The notes beneath the pieces were generated by a model. The model saw nothing but the letters and a program-made list of their open reading frames with translations, ran no database searches and was not told the DNA's origin. A stretch of DNA of 64,000 nucleotides from 66-474 sp963771735 (lineage in GTDB: Bacteria; Pseudomonadota; Gammaproteobacteria; Xanthomonadales; Rhodanobacteraceae). Made by a program: the position numbers and the translations under genes. Of this stretch, positions 31,463 through 41,656 are shown piece by piece (positions within the stretch are counted from its first letter, which is position 1; each line of letters begins with the position of its first letter). The DNA lies in NCBI GenBank assembly GCA_963771735.1, contig CAVYUN010000004.1, positions 1 through 64,000 on the forward strand, written 5' to 3'.

Positions 31463-32431
31463 GTGAAGAAAGACGCATTGGGAACCGTGGTACTGGTGGC
31501 GATCGTCGCCATCTGTTTGTATATCTGGTACAAGACCTCGGATTTCGCCCTGGCGCTGGTCCTGATCACGGCTGCGTTCTTCGTGGTCTGGGCGGTCGAT
31601 CGCATGCTGTTCGCGCGTCGCCGCAAGCTCCGCGCCGCCGCCGAGGGCGAGAAGCCGCGCGAGCCGTTGCTGGTCGACTACGCGCGTTCGTTCTTTCCGG
31701 TGATCCTGGCCGTGCTGGTGTTCCGCAGTTTCCTGCTCGAACCATTCCGGATTCCGTCGGGTTCGATGATGCCGACCCTGCTGGTCGGCGATTTCGTGCT
31801 GGTCAACAAATTCGCCTACGGCTTGCGGCTGCCCGTGACCAACACCAAGATCCTCGACACCGGCGAACCGAAACGCGGCGACATCGCGGTATTCCGCTAT
31901 CCGCTGAATCCGAAAGAGGACTACATCAAGCGCATCGTCGGCCTGCCTGGCGACACCATCAAGGTGGTCGGCGAATCAGTTTGTATCATTCCTCATGGGT
32001 CTGGAGCGCAGCCCTGCAGCGCCAGCAACGCGGTGGTCAATCCACAGGTTTTTGTAAATGGGACAAAAGTGCAGGAAACCCTGGTTGGCCCATACCACGG
32101 TACCGACAAAGAAAGCATAAAAGAGGAAGAAATAGATTCGCCGATAGGACTCTTTGATGAACATCTAGGCAACGTTCACCATCAGATGATGCTGATTACG
32201 AATCCACCTATCCCGTCAGTTGGAACCTGCGCGGGGGGTATGCCAACATCCGATGGCGGGTGCGAATGGCGGGTGCCCAAGGGCTATTACTTCGCGATGG
32301 GCGACAACCGCAACAACAGCGAGGACAGCCGGTTCTGGGGCTTCGTGCCGGAGCAGAACCTGGCCGGCAGGGCATTCTTCATCTGGTTCAGCCTGGCCGA
32401 CTGGCACCGCATCGGCACCGTGTTGCATTAA
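31463..32431 (+). CDS. lepB: Signal peptidase I (LepB)
   Basis: 322 residues. Two N-terminal transmembrane segments (about 8-24 and 28-45) and a third hydrophobic stretch (78-92) precede the catalytic Ser101 in IPSGSMMPTL and the general base Lys156 in DYIKRIVGLPGD. The box GDNRNNSEDSRFWGFV closes the active site. Residues about 171-258, the variable periplasmic domain II, are coded by clearly AT-richer DNA (about 31973-32238, e.g. AAAGAAAGCATAAAAGAGG), unlike both flanks. The enzyme removes signal peptides at the inner membrane. Confidence 0.95.
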   Translation: MKKDALGTVVLVAIVAICLYIWYKTSDFALALVLITAAFFVVWAVDRMLFARRRKLRAAAEGEKPREPLLVDYARSFFPVILAVLVFRSFLLEPFRIPSGSMMPTLLVGDFVLVNKFAYGLRLPVTNTKILDTGEPKRGDIAVFRYPLNPKEDYIKRIVGLPGDTIKVVGESVCIIPHGSGAQPCSASNAVVNPQVFVNGTKVQETLVGPYHGTDKESIKEEEIDSPIGLFDEHLGNVHHQMMLITNPPIPSVGTCAGGMPTSDGGCEWRVPKGYYFAMGDNRNNSEDSRFWGFVPEQNLAGRAFFIWFSLADWHRIGTVLH

Positions 32432-32526
32432 GCTTGAGGCGTCCGGCCTGCTTGGGCGCAGGCTCCGCACGCTGCGACGTCGCGGAAACCGGGTGGGTTC
32501 TCAACCAAACTGCTGGGGGCGGCTCC

Positions 32527-32913
32527 ATGAAACGTCAAGCTGGCATTACCCTGATCGGGTTCATTTTCGTCCTGATCGTCGCCGCGTTTTTCATCTACAC
32601 CGCGATGAAGCTGGTGCCGGCGTACATGGATTATTTCAACGTCGCCAAGGCGCTCAACACGGTTGCCACGAACGCCACCTCGGGCAACATGAGCGTCGAG
32701 GAAGTGCAGCGGCAGCTCGATTTGCAACAACTCTCGCAATACTTCGATGACTCGGACATCACGGCCAGCAACATCTCGGTGGTAAGTACACCGAATGGCG
32801 GCACCTCGCTGAAGCTGAGCTACGACAAGAAGATCCCGTGGATCTACAACATCGACTTCCTGCTGCATTTCCAGAAGAGCGTGCCGATCAAGGTTTCGGC
32901 AGCGCAGGAGTAA
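32527..32913 (+). CDS. DUF4845-family membrane protein
   Basis: 128 residues. A pilin-like N-terminus (MKRQAGITLIGFIFVLIVAAFF) forms one transmembrane helix with a periplasmic domain behind it (KLVPAYMDYFNVAKALN, LKLSYDKKIPWIYNIDFLLHF). The family regularly sits between lepB and rnc. The function is unknown. The stop is one base before the rnc GTG. Confidence 0.9.
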   Translation: MKRQAGITLIGFIFVLIVAAFFIYTAMKLVPAYMDYFNVAKALNTVATNATSGNMSVEEVQRQLDLQQLSQYFDDSDITASNISVVSTPNGGTSLKLSYDKKIPWIYNIDFLLHFQKSVPIKVSAAQE

Positions 32914-32914
32914 C

Positions 32915-33565
<651 letters not shown>

Positions 33566-33664
33566 TCGCCTTGTAATGACGGAATCTGGCGGGCTGGATC
33601 GTATCATTTCTCCGAATATCAGAGCGGCCTTCCCTGGCCTGACTTCTCACAACAGCGGCTGCGC

Positions 33665-34570
33665 ATGGGACAATCAGTGAGCAATAGATTCCGCTGCGGC
33701 AGCGTCGCCATCGTGGGCCGGCCGAACGTCGGCAAGTCCACGCTGCTGAACGCACTGATCGAAGCGCATCTTTCGATCGTGACCCCACGCGCGCACACCA
33801 CCCGGCAACGCATCCTCGGCATCGCCAATCCAGAGGGCGGGCAGATCCTTTATCTCGATACGCCGGGCCTGCACCGCGACGCCAAGCGCGCGATCAACCG
33901 CAGCCTGAATCGTGCCGTGCATGCCGCGATCGCGGATGCCGATCTCGCCGTGCAGGTGGTGGCCGCGGAGCGCTGGGACGACGAGGATGCGGCGGTGTAC
34001 GCGGCGCTCGCGGAGCGCGCGATCCCGCGGTTGCTGGCCGTCAACAAGGTCGATCGCGTCGCGAACAAGGCTAACCTGTTGCCGTACGTGGAAGCCCTGG
34101 CGCGCGACCGCGCATGGGACGAGGTTTTCATGGTCAGCGCGCAAAAACGCGTCGGACTCGCGGAGCTCGAACGCACGATCCTCGCGCGGTTGCCTGAAGG
34201 TGAAGCACGCTTCGATGCCGAAAGCTTCACCGACCGCAGCGAACGGTTCCTGGTCGCCGAGCTGGTACGCGAGCAGTTGATGCGCCAGCTTGGCGAGGAA
34301 TTGCCCTACGCGACCACGGTCGAGATCGAACGGTTCGAGGATCGCCCGGACGGCATCACCGAGATCGCCGCGGTGGTGTGGGTCGAACGCGAGGGCCAGA
34401 AGGCCATCGTGATCGGCGCCGGCGGCCGTCGCGCCAAGGCCATCGGCAGCGCGGCGCGGCGGGAAATCGAAACGTTGCTTGGCCGCAAGGTGTTCCTCAA
34501 GCTGTGGGTGCGCGTGCGCGCGGGCTGGTCTGACGACGAGGCGGCACTCAGGCAGTTCGGGTACGAATAA
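33665..34570 (+). CDS. era: Ribosome assembly GTPase Era
   Basis: 301 residues. GTPase motifs GRPNVGKSTLLNALI, DTPGLHRDAKRAINR and NKVDRV, followed by the KH domain (VIGAGGRRAKAIGSAARREIE, VFLKLWVRVRAGW). It binds the 3' end of 16S rRNA during 30S maturation. The C-terminal FGYE is typical. One base separates its stop from the recO start. Confidence 0.97.
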   Translation: MGQSVSNRFRCGSVAIVGRPNVGKSTLLNALIEAHLSIVTPRAHTTRQRILGIANPEGGQILYLDTPGLHRDAKRAINRSLNRAVHAAIADADLAVQVVAAERWDDEDAAVYAALAERAIPRLLAVNKVDRVANKANLLPYVEALARDRAWDEVFMVSAQKRVGLAELERTILARLPEGEARFDAESFTDRSERFLVAELVREQLMRQLGEELPYATTVEIERFEDRPDGITEIAAVVWVEREGQKAIVIGAGGRRAKAIGSAARREIETLLGRKVFLKLWVRVRAGWSDDEAALRQFGYE

Positions 34571-34571
34571 C

Positions 34572-35294
34572 ATGCGCGTCGCGGCGCAACCGGCCTACAT
34601 CCTGCATGCCCGCGCCTGGCGCGAAACCAGCCTGCTGCTGGAAGCTTTCACGCGCGATTTCGGCCGCGTGGGCCTGGTCGCGCGCGGCGTGCGCGGGCCG
34701 CGCGCGCGTCTGCCGCGTTCGACGCTGGAGCCCTTGCAGGCATTGCAGCTGGACTGGTCCGGGCGAGGTGAGTTGCAAACCCTCACCGCAGCCGAATTCT
34801 CGGGCGTGCGTCAGTCGCTGCGTGGCGACAGGTTGATGTCGGCGATGTACGTCAATGAGTTGATGGTGCGGCTGACGGCGCGCGACGATCCGCACCCGGA
34901 CCTGTTCGCGCGATATGCCGCATTGCTCGAGGAACTGGCCACGACGCCATCGCTGGCGTGGTGCCTGCGTCGTTTCGAGCGCGACCTGCTGGCCAGCATC
35001 GGCTACGCCTTGCAACTCGAGTCGACCGCCGATGACGATGGCACCGTCGAACCCGACCGCATTTACGACTACCTGTCCGAGCAGGGACCGGTCGCGGCTG
35101 CCGGAAGCCCGACACGGGAGGCCGTGCGCGTGCGCGGCAGCGCCCTGCTGGCACTTGCCATGGACGCCGCGCCGCCGTCATCCGAGGACCTGGCGGCATT
35201 GCGCCGGCTGATGCGCAGTTTGATCGGCGCCCAACTCGGACGGCGTGGGTTGCAGTCCTGGCGGGTACTGGCCGAACCCCTGCATTCCGCCTGA
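34572..35294 (+). CDS. recO: DNA repair protein RecO
   Basis: 240 residues. N-terminal OB fold (AYILHARAWRETSLLLEAFTRDFGRVGLVARGVRG) and helical C-terminal half (MYVNELMVRL, ALLEELATTPSLAWCLRRFERDLL). With RecR and RecF it loads RecA at gaps. Last gene of the lepA block; the next gene converges on it with no gap, and pdxJ, the usual neighbour, is not here. Confidence 0.94.
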   Translation: MRVAAQPAYILHARAWRETSLLLEAFTRDFGRVGLVARGVRGPRARLPRSTLEPLQALQLDWSGRGELQTLTAAEFSGVRQSLRGDRLMSAMYVNELMVRLTARDDPHPDLFARYAALLEELATTPSLAWCLRRFERDLLASIGYALQLESTADDDGTVEPDRIYDYLSEQGPVAAAGSPTREAVRVRGSALLALAMDAAPPSSEDLAALRRLMRSLIGAQLGRRGLQSWRVLAEPLHSA

Positions 35295-36038
35295 TCACGT
35301 CGATCGGGCGTCTTGCGCATCGTCGCTGGATCGTGCGTGCAAGGCTGCGCGGGTTTCCTGCAATGCCCTGCGAAAGGACTGCAGGGCGGCATCGATGCGC
35401 TTGGCATCTGCGCGCGTGGCAAGTGCGTTGTGCAGCGTCTCGCTGGCCCGCGCCAATTCGGTCGCGCCGCAGAAGCCGCAGGATGCGCGCAGGCGGTGCA
35501 GCGTCCCGCGCAAGGCAGCGTGGTCATCGCCATGCCGGTCAAGCTCGTGCTGGACCCGCGGCAGTTCCTCGTCGGCAAACAGCTGTCGCAGTCGTTCGAC
35601 CGTGGACGGCGAACCGCAGGCGCGCAAGGCGACATCGTCATCGAGGCATGCGGCCCGGCAGCCGTGACGATTCAGCGCGGCCCGCAAACGTTCCAGCGAA
35701 AGCGGCTTGGGCAGCACTTCGACGAATCCCGCATCCAGCAATTTCGCACGGGTTTCGCCAGGCTCGGCGGTGGTGGCGATGGCGGGAGCAAGGGAAGCGC
35801 CGATTGCCGGGTCGGCCCGCAGCGTCACGAGCACCGCATCGCCGTCCATGCCCGGCAGGCGATGATCGAAGATCAGCAAATCCCAGCTTTGCGTGCGCGC
35901 CTGCTCGAGCGTTGCGGGTCCGTCTGTGCAAACGACGGGCTCACCTCCGCAAGCGCGGATGGCTTCGCAGAGAAAAGCCCGGCTGATCGCGTCATCCTCG
36001 GCCAGCAAAATCCTGAATTTTCCGGCTTCCTTGTCCAT
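35295..36038 (-). CDS. Response regulator receiver fused to an HPt domain
   Basis: 247 residues. Receiver domain 1-120: acidic pair Asp15/Asp16 (LLAEDDAIS), phosphoacceptor Asp58 (LLIFDHRLPGMDG), Lys111 (EVLPKPLS). C-terminal HPt domain: phosphoacceptor His181 in LHRLRASCGFCGATELA. There is no DNA-binding output, so it is a phosphorelay intermediate. A partner sensor kinase, probably hybrid, must lie elsewhere. Start MDKEAGKFRI chosen; a longer form would start at 36095. Confidence 0.85.
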   Translation of the reverse strand: MDKEAGKFRILLAEDDAISRAFLCEAIRACGGEPVVCTDGPATLEQARTQSWDLLIFDHRLPGMDGDAVLVTLRADPAIGASLAPAIATTAEPGETRAKLLDAGFVEVLPKPLSLERLRAALNRHGCRAACLDDDVALRACGSPSTVERLRQLFADEELPRVQHELDRHGDDHAALRGTLHRLRASCGFCGATELARASETLHNALATRADAKRIDAALQSFRRALQETRAALHARSSDDAQDARST

Positions 36039-36165
36039 GCCGCCATCGCCCGAGAAATCGGTGAAAGCACCGCCCTGTCCGAAGATCGGCCGCAAAAGGC
36101 CTGCCAGTCCTTAGCTTGCGTTCGGACACGGGCTGGCACAATGGCGTTCAGTTTCATCGAAAAGG

Positions 36166-38199
36166 GTGGTCGTGGCAACTTGGCGCCAATGCCTCTCGGC
36201 GGGATGCTTGATGCTCGTCTGTGCCTGCGCGCAGGGCGCCGTGCGCCTGCAGGCGGCGACGTTGTCCCTGCCTGGTGTCCAACTCGCCGACGTACGCGCC
36301 GAGGCTTCGCTGGGCGCCGACGGGCGTCCCGCCCTGGACATCCAGGCTGCAAAGGCCTCGATTCCATCGCTGGGCTGGCGCGACGTGCCCGTGACCCTGC
36401 ACGGCGAGCCGCAGCGGGCCGGTGGTGGTGACTGGAAATTCGTTGGCCATGTCGCCGCGCAGAAGGCGCCCGGCAATGCGCTCGGCAATGCCGATTTCAC
36501 CGTGTATTACGACAGCAGTGGCGGCACCCTGGAAGTGGATGTCGTGCAGGGCAAAAGCAGCATCCATGCCCTGATGCCACTCGATCAGGCCTCGCACATA
36601 CAGATGAAACTGGATGCGTTGCCCCTGGCCTGGCTGCACGGCGTGCTGGCCGCGGCGTGGCCGGACGGGCGTCTCGACGGCGGCAGCGTGGATGGTGACG
36701 TGGCGCTGGACGTGGCGACGGCCGGCACCCGCGTCTCGGGGCGTGTCGCCTTGAGCAATGCCAGTCTCGACAGCAAAAGCGGGACGCTCGCCGCGAAGAA
36801 ACTCGGCGCAGCGGGAAGCTTCCGCATCGATACCGGATTGCCCGAGGCCAGTGTGATGTTCGACGGCCGCCTGCAGGGCGGCCAGTTGGCACTCGGGCCG
36901 CTGTACGCGCAACTGCCGCAATATGCGGTCGGTTTGCATGTCTCGGGCAACATCGGCGCCAACGGGATTGCCCTGGATTCGCTCGATTTCGACGATCCCG
37001 GTGCCCTGCGGGTCACCGGCAGTATCGGGTTCGATCGCCACGGCAGTCTCGACAAGCTCGACCTGACGCGGTTCGCGGCCACGTTTCCCGCGGCCTATGA
37101 TCGCTACGGCACGACGCTGGTGCAAAACCTGACCGGCTTCGATGCGCTGGCGATGTCCGGAAGCATCAACGGTGCGTTGAATATCGACAGCCATGGCCCG
37201 CGCACCATCGACCTGACCGCCAAGAACCTGACCATGGACAGCCAGGACGGCAGCCTGGCGCTGGCGAACCTTCAGGGTGGCCTCGACTGGCGCGCGGGGG
37301 CCTCGCGACCGGCCACGCAGCTCCAGTGGGACGGGCTTTCCATCTACAAACTCGCATTCGGGCCGTCCAGCCTGAAGCTGAAGGACGATGGAGGCGTGCT
37401 GGCTCTGCAGCAACCCGCGAGCGCGAGCCTGTTCGGTGGCGATTTCCAGTTGGGGCGTTTCGAATGGCGGCCCGATCAGGTCAAATCGGATCGTCTGGCG
37501 GCGGCGTTCTTCGTGACCAACGTCGACGTCAACCAGTTGTGCAAGGCGCTGGGCTGGCCGCCATTCGGCGGCAAGCTGGGCGGCGCCGTGCCGGATCTGC
37601 GTTATCGCGGCGGCAACATCGTGCTGGGCGGTGGCCTGTCGTTGAACGCCTTCGGCGGTTCGGTCAGCGTCACCAACCTGAGCATGCAGCACCTGTTCGG
37701 CAACACGCCGCGACTCGAAGCCGACGTCGACATGCAACAACTCGATCTTGCGCAGCTCACCGGCGTTTTCGGTTTCGGGGAGATCACCGGGCGCATGGAT
37801 GGCGACATCCACGGACTGCAGCTGGTCGATTGGAAACCGACGGCCTTCGAGGCGAACCTGACCGCCAACCAGGGCGGCAAGATCAGCCAGAACGCGATCA
37901 AAAGCCTGACCGAAGTCGGTGGCGGCGGCATTGCCGGCGGCATCCAGGGCATGGCCCTGCGGCTGTTCAAGACATTCGGATATTCGCGGATCGGCCTCAG
38001 CTGCAAACTGGTGGATGGCGTATGCGGCATGGCTGGCATCACGCCCGATCCGGACCCCGACGAGCCGGGTTACACCATCGTCGAGGGCAGTGGCCTGCCG
38101 CACATCACCGTGATCGGCCATGAACACAAGGTCGATTGGGCCACGCTGGTGAGCCGCCTGAAATCGGTCACGCAAGGCAACGCACCGATCATCAAATAG
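36166..38199 (+). CDS. ydbH: YdbH-like AsmA-superfamily protein
   Basis: About 677 residues from a GTG start (36166 or 36172). A short N-terminal hydrophobic segment (CLSAGCLMLVCACAQG) leads to a long beta-rich periplasmic part typical of AsmA/TamB-like bridge proteins. The C-terminal half (LSLNAFGGSVSVTNLSMQHLF, FGEITGRMDGDIHGLQL, KLVDGVCGMAGI) matches the YdbH domain. In E. coli YdbH with YnbE and YdbL forms an envelope-spanning system that supports outer-membrane lipid homeostasis. The neighbour downstream is a YdbL family gene; no YnbE gene lies between. Confidence 0.75.
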   Translation: MVVATWRQCLSAGCLMLVCACAQGAVRLQAATLSLPGVQLADVRAEASLGADGRPALDIQAAKASIPSLGWRDVPVTLHGEPQRAGGGDWKFVGHVAAQKAPGNALGNADFTVYYDSSGGTLEVDVVQGKSSIHALMPLDQASHIQMKLDALPLAWLHGVLAAAWPDGRLDGGSVDGDVALDVATAGTRVSGRVALSNASLDSKSGTLAAKKLGAAGSFRIDTGLPEASVMFDGRLQGGQLALGPLYAQLPQYAVGLHVSGNIGANGIALDSLDFDDPGALRVTGSIGFDRHGSLDKLDLTRFAATFPAAYDRYGTTLVQNLTGFDALAMSGSINGALNIDSHGPRTIDLTAKNLTMDSQDGSLALANLQGGLDWRAGASRPATQLQWDGLSIYKLAFGPSSLKLKDDGGVLALQQPASASLFGGDFQLGRFEWRPDQVKSDRLAAAFFVTNVDVNQLCKALGWPPFGGKLGGAVPDLRYRGGNIVLGGGLSLNAFGGSVSVTNLSMQHLFGNTPRLEADVDMQQLDLAQLTGVFGFGEITGRMDGDIHGLQLVDWKPTAFEANLTANQGGKISQNAIKSLTEVGGGGIAGGIQGMALRLFKTFGYSRIGLSCKLVDGVCGMAGITPDPDPDEPGYTIVEGSGLPHITVIGHEHKVDWATLVSRLKSVTQGNAPIIK

Positions 38200-38290
38200 G
38201 CGCCGGCCGCGCGTGTAAAATCGGATCTCGTGTCGCGCTTTTCCGCAACCACGTGACCGGCGCCGTTCGCACGACAATTGGAGGTTAGTG

Positions 38291-38908
38291 ATGCGCAAGT
38301 CCCTGTTCGTCCTCGCTGCCATGCTGGCTTTGCTGGTGGGCTGCGTGACCATCAACGTGTATTTCCCGGCCGCGGCCGCACAGAAGGCCGCCGATCAGGT
38401 GATCGGCAACATCATGGGACCGGACAGCCAGGGTGCGACACCCGCGCCGGCCAGCAGCGCTCCGACGGCATCGTCGGACAACGGCGCGCCGCAGCCGCTG
38501 GGGATGCGCATGCTGGACGCCGTGATTCCCGCCGCCAGCGCCGCCCAGTCGGAGCCGAACCTGGACGTGAAGACGCCCGCGATCCAGGCGATCGAGGCAC
38601 GCATGCGCGGCCGTTTCCAATCTATCCTGAAGGGATTGCTCGACTCGGGCGCGATCGGATTCACCCACGACGGCGACGTTGCCGTGCACGATGCGTCCAG
38701 GATCCCGTTGTCGCAACGCGCCCAGGCCAACCAGGCCATCGCCGCGGAAAATGCGGATCGCGCGCAGTTGTACAAACAGATCGCCGATGCCAACGGCCAC
38801 CCGGAATGGGCACAGCGCATGCGCGAATCCTTCGCCAAACAGTGGATCAGCCGTGCGCGTAGCGGCTGGTACTACAAGGATGCCTCGGGCAACTGGAAGC
38901 GCAAGTGA
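38291..38908 (+). CDS. ydbL: YdbL/DUF1318-family lipoprotein
   Basis: 205 residues. The lipobox ALLVGC puts the lipidated Cys at residue 18, followed directly by VTINVYFPAAAAQKAADQVI. A flexible Ala/Pro/Ser segment (about 50-80) precedes the DUF1318 domain (IEARMRGRFQSILKGLLDSGAIGF, NQAIAAENADRAQLYKQIADANG, SGWYYKDASGNWKRK). E. coli YdbL is a soluble periplasmic partner of YdbH and YnbE; here it appears to be membrane-anchored by its own lipid. GGAGG precedes the ATG. Confidence 0.82.
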   Translation: MRKSLFVLAAMLALLVGCVTINVYFPAAAAQKAADQVIGNIMGPDSQGATPAPASSAPTASSDNGAPQPLGMRMLDAVIPAASAAQSEPNLDVKTPAIQAIEARMRGRFQSILKGLLDSGAIGFTHDGDVAVHDASRIPLSQRAQANQAIAAENADRAQLYKQIADANGHPEWAQRMRESFAKQWISRARSGWYYKDASGNWKRK

Positions 38909-39289
38909 GTGCAGGAAGCAAGCATCCCGTGCAGGCCATGGACAGCCGGTGACACGGGATCCGGAATCGGCAAGTCGTCATCCCGGCCGGCACATGGATG
39001 TGCGATGAGCCGGGATCCGGAGTGAAATTCTGGTCCCGTGCAGGGCGAGACGCCGCGCCTGCGCGACGCGTCGCGGCGCAGCGCGCGCGGCATCGCGCGC
39101 CGAAGGCAGGATGCCGCGGGCTGGACGCTTGCCGGCGCTCGAGATGGATGGCCAGTGACATGGGACCGGAGTCATGATGCCGCTTTCCATGCTGGTGGCC
39201 TGAGGCCGAGCATTGGCGCAGAAGTGCGCCGTTTCACAATATCCGGCGGCCCCGTGGCGCATCATCGTCCGACACCGTGAGGAGGGGAC
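38909..39289. other. Intergenic stretch with degenerate repeat units
   Basis: No gene is supported. It contains CAGGCCATGGACAGCC and two similar pieces GACACGGGATCCGGAATC (38950) and GAGCCGGGATCCGGAGTG (39007), which look like remnants of interspersed repeats. GAGGAGGGG before 39290 is the degV ribosome-binding site. Confidence 0.45.
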
Positions 39290-40234
39290 ATGCGCATTGG
39301 CCTCGTGATGGATGCGACTTGCGACCTGCCGCGCAAGTTCATCGACGACAACCAAATCACCGTCCTGCCGATCACGATCAGGATCGATGACCAGACCTTC
39401 GTCGACGTCCACGACCCGGAAGCGATGGAAAGCTACTACCGGGGCGAGGTGGGCAAGCGCGGCCACGCCGCCGAGACCATGCCGCTGTCCGTGGATGAAA
39501 TCCGCGAGTTGTTCCTCGGTCGGCTGGTGCTTGATTACGACGCGGTCTTTTGCCTCACCGTGACCTCGACGCGCAGCCCGATCTTCGACCATGCCACCCA
39601 GGCCAGCTTTTCGATCCTGAGCAGCTACCGGCCGATCCGCCAGGCCGCGGGCAACAACTCGCCCTTCATGATGCGCGTCATCGACAGCAAAAGCCTGTTC
39701 GCGGGCCAGGGCGTCGGTGCGGTCGAGGCGACGCGCCTGATCGCGGCCGACACCGGACCGGGCCAGATCCGCGAGCGCCTGAGCGAGCTGGCGGAACAGA
39801 CCCACGCCTACATGCTGCCGCGCGACCTGCATTACCTGCGTGCACGCGCCCGCAAGAAGGGCGATCGCAGCGTCGGATTGCTGAGCGCCACGCTGGGCAG
39901 CGCGCTCGACATCAAGCCGATCCTCGAATGCTTCCGCGGCGAGACCCGGCCGGTCGCCAAGGCCCGCGGTTTCGAGCAGGGCGCGGAGATGCTGTTCGGC
40001 CACGCGGCCGCGGCAGCCAGGCGCGGGTTGCTGGTGCCCGCGATGTGCGTGAGCTACGGCGGCCGGCTCGCGGAGCTGGAAGCCTTGCCCGGCTATCCGG
40101 AACTGGTCGACGCCTGCGCGGAAGCTGACGTCACCGTGTACCAGAGCGTCATGAGCATCACCGGCATGGTCAACGTCGGCACCGGCGCGGTCGCGCTCGG
40201 CTACGCGGTGGCGGGCGACGACGGCAAGTTCTGA
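39290..40234 (+). CDS. DegV-family fatty-acid-binding protein
   Basis: 314 residues. Starts MRIGLVMDATCDLPRKFID with the typical D-x-x-x-DLP of DegV, then TVLPITIRIDD, TSTRSPIFDHA, MMRVIDSKSLFAGQG and CVSYGGRLAELEAL. In Firmicutes FakB proteins of this family bind a fatty acid for FakA kinase; the partner here is unknown, and the Xanthomonadales members are longer and less studied. GAGGAGGGG lies before the ATG. Confidence 0.88.
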   Translation: MRIGLVMDATCDLPRKFIDDNQITVLPITIRIDDQTFVDVHDPEAMESYYRGEVGKRGHAAETMPLSVDEIRELFLGRLVLDYDAVFCLTVTSTRSPIFDHATQASFSILSSYRPIRQAAGNNSPFMMRVIDSKSLFAGQGVGAVEATRLIAADTGPGQIRERLSELAEQTHAYMLPRDLHYLRARARKKGDRSVGLLSATLGSALDIKPILECFRGETRPVAKARGFEQGAEMLFGHAAAAARRGLLVPAMCVSYGGRLAELEALPGYPELVDACAEADVTVYQSVMSITGMVNVGTGAVALGYAVAGDDGKF

Positions 40235-40271
40235 CGCGGCCCGCGCTTGACGCATCTGGCATCATGCGCGG

Positions 40272-41585
40272 ATGAGAAAATCGCCGCGCGACATCACGTT
40301 CGAAGCCGCCATCGAAGACCTTTCCCACGACGGCCGCGGTGTCGCGCGGATCGAGGGCAAGACCGTGTTCGTGGCCGACGCGCTGCCCGGCGAACGGGTG
40401 CGCGCGCGCCTGCAACGCAAGCATCGCCATTTCGACGAGGCCAGTACCGAGGAAATCCTCAGCGCCGCGCCCGACCGCGTCGCGCCGCGCTGCCGGCATT
40501 TCGGAACATGCGGCGGCTGCGCGCTGCAGCACCTGGCGCCGGCCGCGCAGATCGCGGCCAAGCAGAACGTGCTGGCGCAGAACTTCGCGCGCATCGGCCA
40601 CGTCGAGCCCGCGCGCTGGCTGGCGCCGCTGACCGCCGAGGTCTGGGGCTATCGACGGCGCGCGCGCCTTTCGGTCAAGCATGTCGTCAAGAAGGGCAGG
40701 ACGCTGGTCGGGTTCCGCGAACGCGACGCGCGCTTCGTGGCCGACCTCGTGCATTGCGACGTGCTGGATCCCGCGCTCGGCGAAAAGCTGGATGCGCTGG
40801 GCGCGCTGTTGAACGACATGCAAGGCGCGGCCTCGATCCCGCAGATCGAATTCTCGGCCGGCGACGATGCGCGGGTGCTGGTGTTCCGCCACCTGCAGCC
40901 GCTGTCCGATCCGGATCGGGCCAAGCTGGCGGCGTTCGGCCGCGAACACGGCTTCGCGATCCTGCTGCAGCCGGGCGGCACCGACAGCGTGCACGCCCTG
41001 CAGCCGGGTGATGTCGAGCTGCATTACGCGCTGCCCGCGTACGACCTGAAGCTCGCCTTCGCGCCGCTGGATTTCGTGCAGGTCAACGCCCGTATCAACC
41101 AGAAGATGATCGCGCATGCGCTCGACCTGTTGCACCCCGGTCCGGACGATCGCGTGCTCGATCTGTTCTGCGGCCTCGGCAACTTCAGCCTGCCGGTCGC
41201 GCGCCACGCGGGTCGCGTGTGCGGCGTGGAAGGCGACACCGGATTGGTCGAACGTGCGCGCGCCAACGCGGCAGCCAATGGCATCGGCAACGCGGAATTC
41301 CACGTCGGCGACCTGGCCGGCGAAGTGCGCGGAAGTTCATGGGCACGACAGGACTGGGATTTGATGCTGCTCGACCCGCCGCGCAGCGGCGCCGAGGAAC
41401 TGCTCAAGCAACTGCCCGGCAAGTCGGTGCGGCGCGTGGTCTACGTGTCCTGCCACCCCGCATCGCTGGCGCGCGACGCCGGCGAGCTGGTGCGTACCCA
41501 CGGATTCAAACTGCAAGCCGCGGGCGTGATGGACATGTTTCCGCATACCGCGCACGTCGAGTCGATCGCGTTGTTCGAGCGGTAG
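40272..41585 (+). CDS. rlmD: 23S rRNA m5U1939 methyltransferase RlmD
   Basis: 437 residues. N-terminal TRAM domain (IEDLSHDGRGVARIEGKTVFV), iron-sulfur cysteines in CRHFGTCGGCALQHL and a later Cys in VHCDVLD, a SAM motif VLDLFCGLGNFSLPVA, and the catalytic Cys in VYVSCHPASLARD. These identify RlmD (RumA). It ends in MFPHTAHVESIALFER. Single gene followed by a strong hairpin. Confidence 0.95.
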   Translation: MRKSPRDITFEAAIEDLSHDGRGVARIEGKTVFVADALPGERVRARLQRKHRHFDEASTEEILSAAPDRVAPRCRHFGTCGGCALQHLAPAAQIAAKQNVLAQNFARIGHVEPARWLAPLTAEVWGYRRRARLSVKHVVKKGRTLVGFRERDARFVADLVHCDVLDPALGEKLDALGALLNDMQGAASIPQIEFSAGDDARVLVFRHLQPLSDPDRAKLAAFGREHGFAILLQPGGTDSVHALQPGDVELHYALPAYDLKLAFAPLDFVQVNARINQKMIAHALDLLHPGPDDRVLDLFCGLGNFSLPVARHAGRVCGVEGDTGLVERARANAAANGIGNAEFHVGDLAGEVRGSSWARQDWDLMLLDPPRSGAEELLKQLPGKSVRRVVYVSCHPASLARDAGELVRTHGFKLQAAGVMDMFPHTAHVESIALFER

Positions 41586-41611
41586 GCGCTGCGCTGGGTG
41601 TTGCGCAGCGC
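41586..41611 (+). terminator. Strong hairpin after rlmD
   Basis: GCGCTGCGC and GCGCAGCGC form a perfect 9-bp stem with an 8-base loop, directly after the rlmD stop, followed by ATAATT. The T-run is poor, so termination is plausible but not certain. Confidence 0.5.
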
Positions 41612-41656
41612 ATAATTGGGAGTTAGCTTGATGTCGGAATCTTAAATCGTCAGTAA

